Of a stretch of 64,000 bases of DNA, positions 41,569 to 49,733 are shown piece by piece (position 1 is the stretch's first letter; each line of letters opens with the position of its first letter). The notes under the pieces are model-generated. The model ran no database searches. It was not told the origin of the DNA and saw nothing but the letters and a program-made list of their open reading frames with translations. Position numbers and translations under genes: made by a program. This DNA is from UBA2589 sp965223235 (GTDB taxonomy: Bacteria; Gemmatimonadota; Gemmatimonadetes; Longimicrobiales; Gaopeijiaceae), in NCBI GenBank assembly GCA_965223235.1, contig CBDCVV010000019.1, positions 434,001-498,000 of the forward strand, given 5' to 3'.

Positions 41569-42812
41569 GAAGGCTCGGCGACGACCTTCACCCGCGGGAA
41601 CCGGCGGCGGAGGAACCAGATCGCGCTCCCCCAGAGAAGCCACGCGGCTCGTTCACCCCACGAAAGCATCATGAAGTGCTCGAGGACAACGCGGGGAAGA
41701 GTGAGGGCGAACAGAGTCTTCGAATCGCCATGATGCGGCATGCGCCTTTCGACCACGGTTACCGCCTCTCGTCGATCGGTGTGTAGACGATCTTCGATCC
41801 GATTCCCCAACTGTTCTTCGGACATCGCTTCCCACCCTGGGATGTCCAGCACACTCCACGACGCTACAGTTCGACCCCACCCATGAAGATTCGCTGCACC
41901 GATGAGGGCCAAATCAAGCGAGTCGGCGAGGGCGACAATCTCCTCGCGCTGACGACGGACCTGCTCCAAGCCCCGGGGCGAGCCGTCGTTCACTTCGATT
42001 CCGATCACCCCGTCGGGCCTCTCCGTGGAATAACCCACGACTCGATCAAGCGGGCCCGGCATCGTATAGAGGAGCGTCGCCGCAAGCTCTCGCCTCGCAG
42101 CAGCCGATACGAGAGAGTCAGGCGAGAGATAGACGCTGTCCTCGTCCAACCCAACTAGGTACCGCGCACGCGCGCCTAACGCGTTGGTCGGCCGTCCATG
42201 GATACGGAGCTCGACTCCTTCCAGAAGGATCACTCCTTCTCCGGCAAAGCGCGGGTTGTCCGCACGCGCCTCGTCGTAGCCGCGCCAGGTATAGTGGTCG
42301 GTCACATACGCCGCTTGGAACCCACCTCCCCGGTGCCAGCTGCGGTTGCGCCGACTGTCGAAGAGACTCCACCCGTCGTGGGAGTGATTCGTGTGCGAGT
42401 GAAAGTCGACCGCGACCATGTTCGGATCGAGTAGCCGCACCGACGTCATTGGTCGGGGCACCACCATTCCCGCGGCGTAGAAAGTGAGCAGTGTCAGGAG
42501 CGCTCCAAGCGCGAGGCCACCTTCCCGAAGCGCAGCACGCCACAGACTCCGCCGTGGGGTGGAGCGTGTGACAGCCCTCCCGATCCGTACCGCGGCCCAC
42601 ACGACGACAAGCGACCCCAGAAGCGCATAGTGCTGACTGAGCGTGAGGAGCGAGAGCGTATCCATGACGCCGAAGACAGGCGCCGCCAAGAGGTACGTGA
42701 CGGGGCGTACATGGATCGCGAAGTCGACGGCAAACCCGGTCGCTGCGTCCTGGAGCGAGGGAGCGCCGAACACGGCGGTGCCGAGAAGTAGAAGAAGGCC
42801 CGCTGCGACCAC
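41565..42812 (-). CDS. Membrane-anchored PHP-domain phosphoesterase-like protein
   Basis: 415 residues. About three hydrophobic segments at the N-terminus (MVAAGLLLLLG, HYALLGSLVVVWAAVRIG, LALGALLTLLTFYAAGM) precede a PHP domain: VAVDFHSHTNHSHDGW (H-x-H), AYVTDHYTWRGYDEA, LLEGVELRIHGRP and a later LIGAANLHGWGRT. PHP proteins hydrolyse phosphate esters with three metals. A short membrane segment closes the protein. The GTG at 42812 overlaps the TAG of the upstream kinase gene (TAGTG), so the two are translated together. Substrate is unknown, and the active side could be outside. Confidence 0.75.
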   Translation of the reverse strand: MVAAGLLLLLGTAVFGAPSLQDAATGFAVDFAIHVRPVTYLLAAPVFGVMDTLSLLTLSQHYALLGSLVVVWAAVRIGRAVTRSTPRRSLWRAALREGGLALGALLTLLTFYAAGMVVPRPMTSVRLLDPNMVAVDFHSHTNHSHDGWSLFDSRRNRSWHRGGGFQAAYVTDHYTWRGYDEARADNPRFAGEGVILLEGVELRIHGRPTNALGARARYLVGLDEDSVYLSPDSLVSAAARRELAATLLYTMPGPLDRVVGYSTERPDGVIGIEVNDGSPRGLEQVRRQREEIVALADSLDLALIGAANLHGWGRTVASWSVLDIPGWEAMSEEQLGNRIEDRLHTDRREAVTVVERRMPHHGDSKTLFALTLPRVVLEHFMMLSWGERAAWLLWGSAIWFLRRRFPRVKVVAEPS

Positions 42813-45454
42813 TACCCCTGCGGAGCCATTAGCTCGAGGAAGGGGCCGTAGTCAGACATCGCGTCGTGCAGATGGAAGACGGGATGCAGCTGCCCCCAAT
42901 ACACCCCTTCGCGCCGTGCTTGGCCCAGGAGCGCCGTCGCGCGCTCATGGTCCCCCAGCCGGGCGGCGATGCCCGCCCTCCAACGGGTGATCTCCCCCTC
43001 TTCGAAGGGCTCATCGAAGTCCGAGAGCCAGCGATCGACGTCCCGCGCATCCGATATGCGGCCCAAACTCGCGTACATGACGCCGAGGTGCGCCTGGAAG
43101 AACCAGAAGTGCGGATGCTCCACATGGAGTTGCTCGTAGATCTCGAGCGCACCGAGGGGATCCCCGAGCACTTCGAGCAACCGGCCCTTCTGGTAGCGGA
43201 GCTGTGCGGTGGGCATCAAGACATCGAGGGCGGCGTCAAACGGCTCGGCGTCTCCCCCGGCCACCGCTCGACTCTCGATGAAATCGATGCCGCGTCGCGC
43301 CATCTCCGCAGACTCGTCACGATGTCCGTGCACGAAGAGATCGACAGCGGCCATCCGGTAGCGGATCGCCAGGACATCAGCGGGCAGGTACGTCTCTGCT
43401 TCACTCAGTAGTGCGACCAAGCTTTCCATCCATCCCAGCGCCGCGTAGGCCCGCACCTTGTAGAACAGGACCGACCGCTCTCCCGGGTATCGCGCTTCCA
43501 ACTCCTCGAGCTCCTCGAGTTCGACCTCGTGGTCCCCTAGTTGGTGCGACGCCTCGAGGCGTCGCATCCAATACCTGGGAATGCCGCGCATCGAGCCTCG
43601 GTCCGGATCAAGGGAGTCCAAGGCGTCCCGCGCCTCGGACGGTCGACCGGTCCGGACCGCCATGAGCGCCCAGTTGTACGCCGCCTTGGACTCTGGCGCG
43701 AGCTCCGCCGCTTCGCGGATGCGCATCCGGGCCTCGTCTAGATCTTGATCTAGGACGGCCCGCGAGTAGTCCACCCAATGCTGCTGGTACTCCGACAAGT
43801 CGCCCCGCCGATCCTCCAAGATCGATACGACGGAGTCCGAGCGCTCCCAAGCATTGTGATTCCGCAGCGAGAGCGAGGCGTACACGAGCGGCACCAGGTA
43901 GGTCTCGTCGCGCTCGTACGCCTCTAGGAAGAGCTCCGACGCATCTGCGTAGTCGCGTCGAGCGTAAAGATCTAACCCTCGGTCGAGTGCCTCATACGCC
44001 TCATACGTCGGAGCTCGGTCATCCGAGCCGACCTGAGACGCGAGGCGCACATTCAGGCTCGTCGCGAGAAAGCCGAGCAACTGGTTCCGGACATCGTCGA
44101 AGAGCGGAGTCGCATCGTCCGCGGGCCCGATGACCGGGTCGATACGCCCGATGACACGTGATCCGCCCTCGTGGTCGGCGTCGGTAACCGATGCTTGGAT
44201 GCGGAGATCGGATCCTTCCAGGTAGTACGTTCCACTAATCACGATCCCGGCCCTCGTCTCACGCGACATGTGGCCGATGGGGTCTCCGCGCTCTCCGGCT
44301 GGCAAACCGTCGATGTAGTCGGCCGCTTGGCGAGCTGTGATGGTCGGTACCACTTCGAGGAGGTCGGAGCGCAGCAAACCGTCGGTGAGCCAGTCTTGGA
44401 GCATATAGCCCACCGGATCCAGCGACGCGTCTCCGGTTTGATTCTCGAACGCGTCGACAACCGCCCGGCTCGTCTCGTCGATCTCCGCCCGCCCGACCAG
44501 CGACCACGCGAGGAGCGCAATCACGCCGACGATCCCGGCAGCTGTGAGGTGGAGCCACGGTCTCTTACGGCGCGTTGCTGGCTCCGCCTCCGAGGCGACA
44601 TCCCGGACGTCCACCGCGGCAAGTGCATCCAGCATTTCCCGGGCCGACTGCCAACGTTCGTCGGGGTTCTTTTCGAGCGCTTTGGCGACCCAGGCGGTGA
44701 GGGATGGAGGCACGTCAGGGCGCTGGGTCGCGAGGTCGGGTACCGCTTGGGTGATCTGCCGCGTCAACACCGCCTGAGGCGTCCCACCGGCGAAGGGCGT
44801 CGAGCCAGTGAGGAGTTCAAAGGCCAGAATACCGGCCGCATAAAGATCTGCGCGGTGGTCGACACCGGGGTCGGCTGCCGCTTGCTCCGGCGCCATGTAC
44901 TCCGGAGTCCCAATCGCCATCCCCTCCACCGTGTTTTCGATGCCGGTCTCGGCGCGGGCCTCGCGCAATGCCTTTGCGACCCCGAAGTCGAGCAGCATCG
45001 CATGCCCATCGTGCATCATCACGTTCCCGGACTTCACGTCTCGGTGAACCACTCCGCTTCGGTGCGCGAAGCCCAAGGCATCGACCACGTCTTCCATCAG
45101 GGCCACCGCCTCGGGTATGGGCAGCGGGCCCTCTCGCCTGACGCGTAGTTGGAGTGACTCCCCCTCCGTAAAGGGCATTACGTAGTAGAGGAGCCCGTCC
45201 ACCTCGCCCGAATCGTGGAGAGGAAGGATGTGGGGGTGGCTCAACCTCGAGGCAATCCGAATCTCCTCGAGAAACCGGGCAGGCCCCAGTGCCGCAGCGA
45301 GACCGGGCCGCAAGACTTTGATCGCGACCCGTCGATCGTGCCGTAGGTCGACGGCGAGATACACCGTCGCCATCCCCCCAGCCCCGAGCTCGCGCTCGAT
45401 ACGGTAGGAGTCAGCTAGCGCACGGCTGATTCTAGAGGTGATCTCCGCGCTCAT
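42812..45454 (-). CDS. Membrane Ser/Thr protein kinase with TPR-containing extracytoplasmic part
   Basis: 880 residues. The kinase domain (about 15-285) has LGAGGMATVYLAVD, VAIKVL, VVHRDVKSGNVM, LLDFGVAK and GTPEYMAPEQ, all intact. One membrane helix, LHLTAAGIVGVIALLAWSLV, follows. The outer part begins AVVDAFENQTGDASLDPVGYMLQDWLTDGLL, a TolB-N/CsgG-like domain common in such kinases, and continues with TPR-type helices (AYEALDRGLDLYARRDYADASELFLEAY, YQKGRLLEVLGDPLGALEIYEQL). It probably senses something in the periplasm and signals by phosphorylation. ATG at 45454. It precedes the PHP gene. Confidence 0.9.
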   Translation of the reverse strand: MSAEITSRISRALADSYRIERELGAGGMATVYLAVDLRHDRRVAIKVLRPGLAAALGPARFLEEIRIASRLSHPHILPLHDSGEVDGLLYYVMPFTEGESLQLRVRREGPLPIPEAVALMEDVVDALGFAHRSGVVHRDVKSGNVMMHDGHAMLLDFGVAKALREARAETGIENTVEGMAIGTPEYMAPEQAAADPGVDHRADLYAAGILAFELLTGSTPFAGGTPQAVLTRQITQAVPDLATQRPDVPPSLTAWVAKALEKNPDERWQSAREMLDALAAVDVRDVASEAEPATRRKRPWLHLTAAGIVGVIALLAWSLVGRAEIDETSRAVVDAFENQTGDASLDPVGYMLQDWLTDGLLRSDLLEVVPTITARQAADYIDGLPAGERGDPIGHMSRETRAGIVISGTYYLEGSDLRIQASVTDADHEGGSRVIGRIDPVIGPADDATPLFDDVRNQLLGFLATSLNVRLASQVGSDDRAPTYEAYEALDRGLDLYARRDYADASELFLEAYERDETYLVPLVYASLSLRNHNAWERSDSVVSILEDRRGDLSEYQQHWVDYSRAVLDQDLDEARMRIREAAELAPESKAAYNWALMAVRTGRPSEARDALDSLDPDRGSMRGIPRYWMRRLEASHQLGDHEVELEELEELEARYPGERSVLFYKVRAYAALGWMESLVALLSEAETYLPADVLAIRYRMAAVDLFVHGHRDESAEMARRGIDFIESRAVAGGDAEPFDAALDVLMPTAQLRYQKGRLLEVLGDPLGALEIYEQLHVEHPHFWFFQAHLGVMYASLGRISDARDVDRWLSDFDEPFEEGEITRWRAGIAARLGDHERATALLGQARREGVYWGQLHPVFHLHDAMSDYGPFLELMAPQG

Positions 45455-45491
45455 TCAGCAAGCCCGAACGTTGGGTTCCGATCTCGTATCC

Positions 45492-45512
45492 TGGGCGGGT
45501 TGTGCCCGCCCA
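45492..45512. terminator. Hairpin between caspase and kinase genes
   Basis: TGGGCGGG and CCCGCCCA are perfect 8-base arms around a 5-base loop, in the 114-base gap after the caspase gene stop and before the kinase gene start (both minus strand). It may terminate the upstream transcript or lie in the kinase leader; no T-run follows. Confidence 0.45.
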
Positions 45513-45568
45513 TCAATACGTACCGGAGGAGTGCCGGGGAAAGGTCAGCCCCTCCCCCTCCCTCTAGT

Positions 45569-47338
45569 CTAGCGCCCTTCCACGATCGCGAGCGGTATGT
45601 CGCCGAATCCACTACGCTGAGGATTCTGCCGGCCCGATGTCGCATCCCGAACGTTGTCACTCACGTGCTGGTACAGCTCCGTAAATGTGACAATCCCGTT
45701 GTGGTCGAGATCCCCCGCACCCCTCAGTCCGTCGAGCAGGAAGTGCGTGAAGACGCCATGGCCTCCCCAGCGCTCGTCTTCGAGGCTGTACTCGTCCGTA
45801 TCGGCGGCGGTCATCATGAGTCGGCGAGACGGGGTGAACAGCCCCTGGAAGCCCCCGGAGATGTTGTTGTGGTCGGTGCCGCCCACCGCTTCACCATCTG
45901 CCGTCCCAGCCGAGTGGCACGCATCCGCGATCACCAGCACACGCTCGGCGGCGATCTGTCGTCGGAGCGCCGTCTTTACATCCCACATCGGGAAGCCGGT
46001 GGACCCTAGAGCATTCACGTCTGCGTCCGTCGGCATCAGGTAAAGGTTCTCGGGGCGGCCCGGGTCCGGCGCGCCGTGTCCGGCGTAGTAGATCACCACG
46101 AGGTCGTCCCAATCGGCCTGCTGCAGGAAGACGAAGAGCGCTTCGCGCATCGCCGACCCGGTAGCCCGCTCGTTTTCGAGGTAGAGGACCTCGTCGAACG
46201 GTCCGGCGGCATCCGACTCGAGGAACTCCTTGACGGCGCGAGCGTCGGAGGGGGCGAACTCCAAGTCGGGGATGTCGTCCGACATGTACTCGCCGACCCC
46301 GATGACGACCGCCCATCGCTTGTCGACGCGGGGGGCCGCGATCGTCTGAACCGTCTCGCCACCACGCCCCGCCGCAATGATCTCGACGGTGTCCTGGCTA
46401 ATGGGCAAGGTGAACTCTCGCGAGAACTTCCTTGCACGCGAGCCGCTCAAGCCGAGGCGTGCGATCTCTTCTTCGGTGATCTCTGCGATCTGGGCAGGTT
46501 GACCCTCGACCTCCACCGATGTGGCGTCGCCCACGACTACGCCCTCTAGGCGTACCAGATTCTGAACGTCGGAGTCTGCACCATCTTTCCGCCGCACGAC
46601 CCCGATCCCTCGAGTCGCGGCACCATCGTCAGGCAGAACGTCGGCCCGGATCACAGCCAATCCAGGTGGCTCCGACGAAGATCCTCCTGTGGTCGCCGCT
46701 GCCGTCTCCATCGTCGATTGTTGAATCGACCCAGGATCGGGCGCCCAATACATCGCCTCTTGCCATGTACTTTGGGCCCAGTCGTTCACGACGGCCCCAA
46801 TGAAGCCCTCGATCACCTCTCGGGTCGCTTCGCGAATCGCCTTCGCCTTCGCGGCTTGATCGGTCGCCTCGATGGCCCGTGCATCCGCGACGGCATCGGA
46901 TACTACCTCACCGCGATCCAGTCGAAGTGCTCGTACCGCGACCTCCGTAGTCGCCGTGATCAGATCGCCACCACCGGGATTGTCGCGCGTGGCGTAGTCG
47001 GCAACACCCAGGACGAGCACCTGGGCTCCCCAGTCCCTGCCCAACTGCGTCGCGGCGCCGTCGTTCCCGTTCATGGCGGCGCTGACCAGGGCTTGAGCGC
47101 TCTCGTCGATGGCGAGCGAAGGGTCGATGACCGGAAAGCCCGCCTCCAGCAGAAAGGACGTCATCTCCCGAGACGCCACCTTTCCTCGGCCTTCCTCCTC
47201 GATGAAGACCATCATCCGAGGGAGATCCCCCTCGAAGGAAATATCCTGGGCTTGGCCACTCACTCCGGCCGGCAACGTCATCGCGGTCGACCCGAGGAGC
47301 GCGGCCGCTACATACGATCTATTGGAACGGAGCCTCAT
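45569..47338 (-). CDS. Exported caspase-like (C14) protease with N-terminal CsgG/FlgT-like domain
   Basis: 589 residues with a signal peptide (SYVAAALLGSTAMTLPAGVSGQ). Residues about 35-190 (MMVFIEEEGRGKVASREMTSFLLEAGFPVID, GRDWGAQVLVLGVADY) look like the middle domain of FlgT or related LpoB/CsgG folds. The caspase domain begins RWAVVIGVGEYMSDDIPDLEFAPSDARAVKEFL. Its dyad is His421 in YYAGHGAPD and Cys474 in ADACHSAGT. Near the end, DLDHNGIVTFTE (543-554) is a 12-residue EF-hand-type loop. It is likely a periplasmic protease. Its ATG overlaps the stop of the CsgG-like gene (ATGA). Confidence 0.88.
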   Translation of the reverse strand: MRLRSNRSYVAAALLGSTAMTLPAGVSGQAQDISFEGDLPRMMVFIEEEGRGKVASREMTSFLLEAGFPVIDPSLAIDESAQALVSAAMNGNDGAATQLGRDWGAQVLVLGVADYATRDNPGGGDLITATTEVAVRALRLDRGEVVSDAVADARAIEATDQAAKAKAIREATREVIEGFIGAVVNDWAQSTWQEAMYWAPDPGSIQQSTMETAAATTGGSSSEPPGLAVIRADVLPDDGAATRGIGVVRRKDGADSDVQNLVRLEGVVVGDATSVEVEGQPAQIAEITEEEIARLGLSGSRARKFSREFTLPISQDTVEIIAAGRGGETVQTIAAPRVDKRWAVVIGVGEYMSDDIPDLEFAPSDARAVKEFLESDAAGPFDEVLYLENERATGSAMREALFVFLQQADWDDLVVIYYAGHGAPDPGRPENLYLMPTDADVNALGSTGFPMWDVKTALRRQIAAERVLVIADACHSAGTADGEAVGGTDHNNISGGFQGLFTPSRRLMMTAADTDEYSLEDERWGGHGVFTHFLLDGLRGAGDLDHNGIVTFTELYQHVSDNVRDATSGRQNPQRSGFGDIPLAIVEGR

Positions 47339-48021
47339 GAGGCACCTCCTCCGAGGCGCTCCAACGCGCGCCTCGCGTCTCTATGCGCGGGATGAATCTC
47401 CAGCGTGTTTTCGTAGAACTCGACTGCCTGCTCGAGGTCACCATTGTCTTCGAAGTCGACGGCTCGACTGAAGGCGATCGTCGCCGCAACAGGGATCTCT
47501 TCGATCTCGGGTCGCTGCGAGGGCGGGCTGAGGTCGAGCGCTTCGCCGAAATCGTCGGCCAAATCGACGACGACCGAGAATAGCTCACTCGTCTTGTCGG
47601 ACTTCTTCATGACCGTGACGACCTCGGAGGTCTCGACGTCGACCGCGCGAATGTCCATGCGCAAGTTGTCGACGATGCTCGTGACTTGACCGAGCAAGAC
47701 ATACTGCATTCCCAGCAGCTTGCCGATCTCGATCGCCTCTTCCACCCGGCCTGAGTAGCTCAGATCCATTTCGCGGATGAGGTCGTTGATCCTCTGCCGT
47801 TCGACGATCCGAATACCATCCCGGGACGAAAACTCGGTCACGAGCATGGCTGTGATCGCCTTGCCCAACTGCACAGACGCTCCGCCTTCGCCCATCATGA
47901 AGCTGTCAAAGTCCATGACAGCCACCGTGGGTACGTCCTGCCCGAGGACAGGGGTTGGCGCGACCACTGCGGTACTGATAACAGCGGCCACGATCGCGGG
48001 GCCAATGGGGGGTGTGCGCAT
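47335..48021 (-). CDS. CsgG/LpoB-type exported protein with C-terminal TPR-like repeat
   Basis: About 228 residues. The ATG at 48021 has GGAGAA six bases before it and gives a signal peptide ending near PVLGQ. The domain reads VPTVAVMDFDSFMMGEGGASVQLGKAITAMLVTEFSSRDGIRIVERQRINDLIREMDLSYSGRVEEAIEIGKLLGMQYVLLGQVTSI, the classic CsgG pattern (AVMDF, E-R-x-x-I-x-x-L, A-x-x-L-G-A/M-Q-Y-V-L-x-G-x-V). A TPR-like pair (AATIAFSRAVDFEDNGDLEQAVEFYENTLEI) ends it. CsgG proteins form outer-membrane channels or regulators. It is coupled to the caspase gene and divergent from another CsgG-TPR gene. Confidence 0.85.
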   Translation of the reverse strand: MRTPPIGPAIVAAVISTAVVAPTPVLGQDVPTVAVMDFDSFMMGEGGASVQLGKAITAMLVTEFSSRDGIRIVERQRINDLIREMDLSYSGRVEEAIEIGKLLGMQYVLLGQVTSIVDNLRMDIRAVDVETSEVVTVMKKSDKTSELFSVVVDLADDFGEALDLSPPSQRPEIEEIPVAATIAFSRAVDFEDNGDLEQAVEFYENTLEIHPAHRDARRALERLGGGAS

Positions 48022-48082
48022 CCCGTTCTCCAGAACAGAGCGCCCAAAAGCACTCTGAAAACGCCACTTCCAGGGGGCCAGA

Positions 48083-48120
48083 AGGGCGGACAAAAGGGGA
48101 ATTAATCCTTTGCCCGCCCT
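48083..48120. repeat. Imperfect 14-base inverted repeat in the divergent promoter region
   Basis: AGGGCGGACAAAAGG and CCTTTGCCCGCCCT are inverted with one mismatch and one extra base, separated by GGAATTAAT. The right arm overlaps the -35 hexamer of the promoter at 48110. This is an operator-like placement between divergent CsgG-type genes; a leader stem is the alternative. Confidence 0.5.
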
Positions 48121-48138
48121 CAGACTCCCTCCTATAGT
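48110..48138 (+). promoter_or_regulatory. Sigma70-type promoter for the TPR-CsgG lipoprotein gene
   Basis: TTGCCC (48110-48115, 4 of 6 consensus bases) and TATAGT (48133-48138, 5 of 6) are spaced by exactly 17 bases. The site lies about 100 bases upstream of the ATG at 48240, which implies a leader of roughly 95 bases. Confidence 0.5.
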
Positions 48139-48239
48139 TTATGGTAGTACCGAGGGGGGCGCGAGAAGATTCATAGGATGTTCGCAGGCCCTCTTCGAAC
48201 CCTCGGAGCCTACGCAGTTCTCGGCCAGGAGCCCACTCA

Positions 48240-49733
48240 ATGGTTCACGCCCACGGCGGGCCCCTCCGGTCCGCTCTCCTCATCTGCCTCGCCATAGCGG
48301 GTACGGCGTGCGCCGGGACGCTCCCAGAAGTCGGCCCGACGGACATCCCGCTTCTCCAACAGCGGGTCGCCACCTCTCCCGGAGACACCGACCTTCAGGT
48401 GCAACTGGGAATGGCCCAATTCAAGGCTGGCGACTACGAAGCCGCACGCAACACGCTGCGGGCTGCGCGTGAGGCCGGCAACGAGTCTGGAGCCATGTAC
48501 CTGTATCTCGGTATGGCCGAAGAGGAGCTGCAAGACTGGGACGCGGCGCGAGAAGCGTACAACGTGTATCTCGATGTCGGGGACTCAGCACCGGGCAGAG
48601 ACGAGGTGAGGAAGCGTCTGACCCTCATCGGCCGGAACCTCCTCAGGGCTCAGGCCCGCCAAGCACTCGCTCAAGAAGCAGAGATCACGGCCACTCGAAA
48701 CACCGTTGAACGGTCGATCGCGGTGCTACCGATGGCCTTCAACTCCACCAATGAGGAGTTGGAACCACTGATCTACGCGCTCTCCGACATGATGATCACG
48801 GACTTCAAGGTGTCGAACGCCCTGGTCGTCCTCGAGCGCGCCCAGATTCAGACCCTCCTCGACGAGATGTCGCTGACCTCGGCCGGATACGCCGAGGAAG
48901 GCACAGGAGCCAGGGCCGGCCGACTCTTACGGGCTGAGCACGTCTTCCAAGGCGTCCTCACGACTCTCGGTGATAACGATCTGCAGACCGATGCGACGGT
49001 CCTGAACATCCCCAACACCTCAGAAATCGGCGACCTCAGCGAATCCTCCGTGCTCGAGCAGCTTTTCGACATGGAGAAGCAGTTGGTGATCCGCACGATT
49101 CGGGACGTCCTCGGGGTCGAGCTGACACCGGCCGAGGAGCAGGCCATTCTCGAGAATCGGATGGAGAACGTCTTCGCCTTCCTCGCCTACGGTCGCGGTC
49201 TCCGCGAGCTCGATCGGGGAAATTACGACGAGGCCCAGGCCCACTTCGACGAGGCATTCTCGCTCGATCCCTCTGCCTTCGGCATGATGGACTTCGCGAC
49301 GCTCGAACTCGGAGCATTGATCGACGCTCGAGCGGTTCCGACGAGTGATCTGGCCACACTTGCGGGGTCGACGGGAGAAACCCAAACCGGTGTTCTGACC
49401 CCGCCACCTGCCGGAACCACGGAAGACCTCCTCACGATCGGGATCGGGGGCGAGGCACCGATCGGTGCCGGCTCGACTCCGGATGGTGGACAACAGCTAG
49501 CTCCGTTGGCCCGACGCGCCACTTTGACCCGCGCGATCGAGGCAGTGGACCCCACGATGACTCTCGAGACGCTGGGGCTTGGAGTCGGCGACATGATCTT
49601 CAACCCGACGCCCGGCCAGAGTCAGCCCACCACGCGCGACCCGATTCAGGAGGTCGCAGGGCAGGAAGTCATCACCTCAGCGGCTACACCGCAGATCCGA
49701 ATCGTCATTCGGCGGCCGGGGGGTGAAGAGTGA
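48240..49733 (+). CDS. TPR and CsgG-like lipoprotein
   Basis: 497 residues. Lipoprotein signal ALLICLAIAGTACAG. TPR repeats follow (LQVQLGMAQFKAGDYEAARNTLRAA, GAMYLYLGMAEEELQDWDAAREAYNVYL). Then comes a CsgG-type domain: ERSIAVLPMAFNSTNEELEPLIYALSDMMITDFKVSNALVVLERAQIQTLLDEMSLTSAGYAEEGTGARAGRLLRAEHVFQGVLT. A further TPR (LAYGRGLRELDRGNYDEAQAHFDEAFSLD) and a Gly/Pro-rich C-terminal tail close the protein. It is predicted periplasmic face of the outer membrane. Its stop overlaps the GTG of the barrel gene. A promoter and an inverted repeat lie upstream. Confidence 0.83.
   Translation: MVHAHGGPLRSALLICLAIAGTACAGTLPEVGPTDIPLLQQRVATSPGDTDLQVQLGMAQFKAGDYEAARNTLRAAREAGNESGAMYLYLGMAEEELQDWDAAREAYNVYLDVGDSAPGRDEVRKRLTLIGRNLLRAQARQALAQEAEITATRNTVERSIAVLPMAFNSTNEELEPLIYALSDMMITDFKVSNALVVLERAQIQTLLDEMSLTSAGYAEEGTGARAGRLLRAEHVFQGVLTTLGDNDLQTDATVLNIPNTSEIGDLSESSVLEQLFDMEKQLVIRTIRDVLGVELTPAEEQAILENRMENVFAFLAYGRGLRELDRGNYDEAQAHFDEAFSLDPSAFGMMDFATLELGALIDARAVPTSDLATLAGSTGETQTGVLTPPPAGTTEDLLTIGIGGEAPIGAGSTPDGGQQLAPLARRATLTRAIEAVDPTMTLETLGLGVGDMIFNPTPGQSQPTTRDPIQEVAGQEVITSAATPQIRIVIRRPGGEE

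Noticed and set aside
44171..45148. 325-residue plus-strand open frame
   Set aside because: Antisense to the kinase domain of the gene at 42812.
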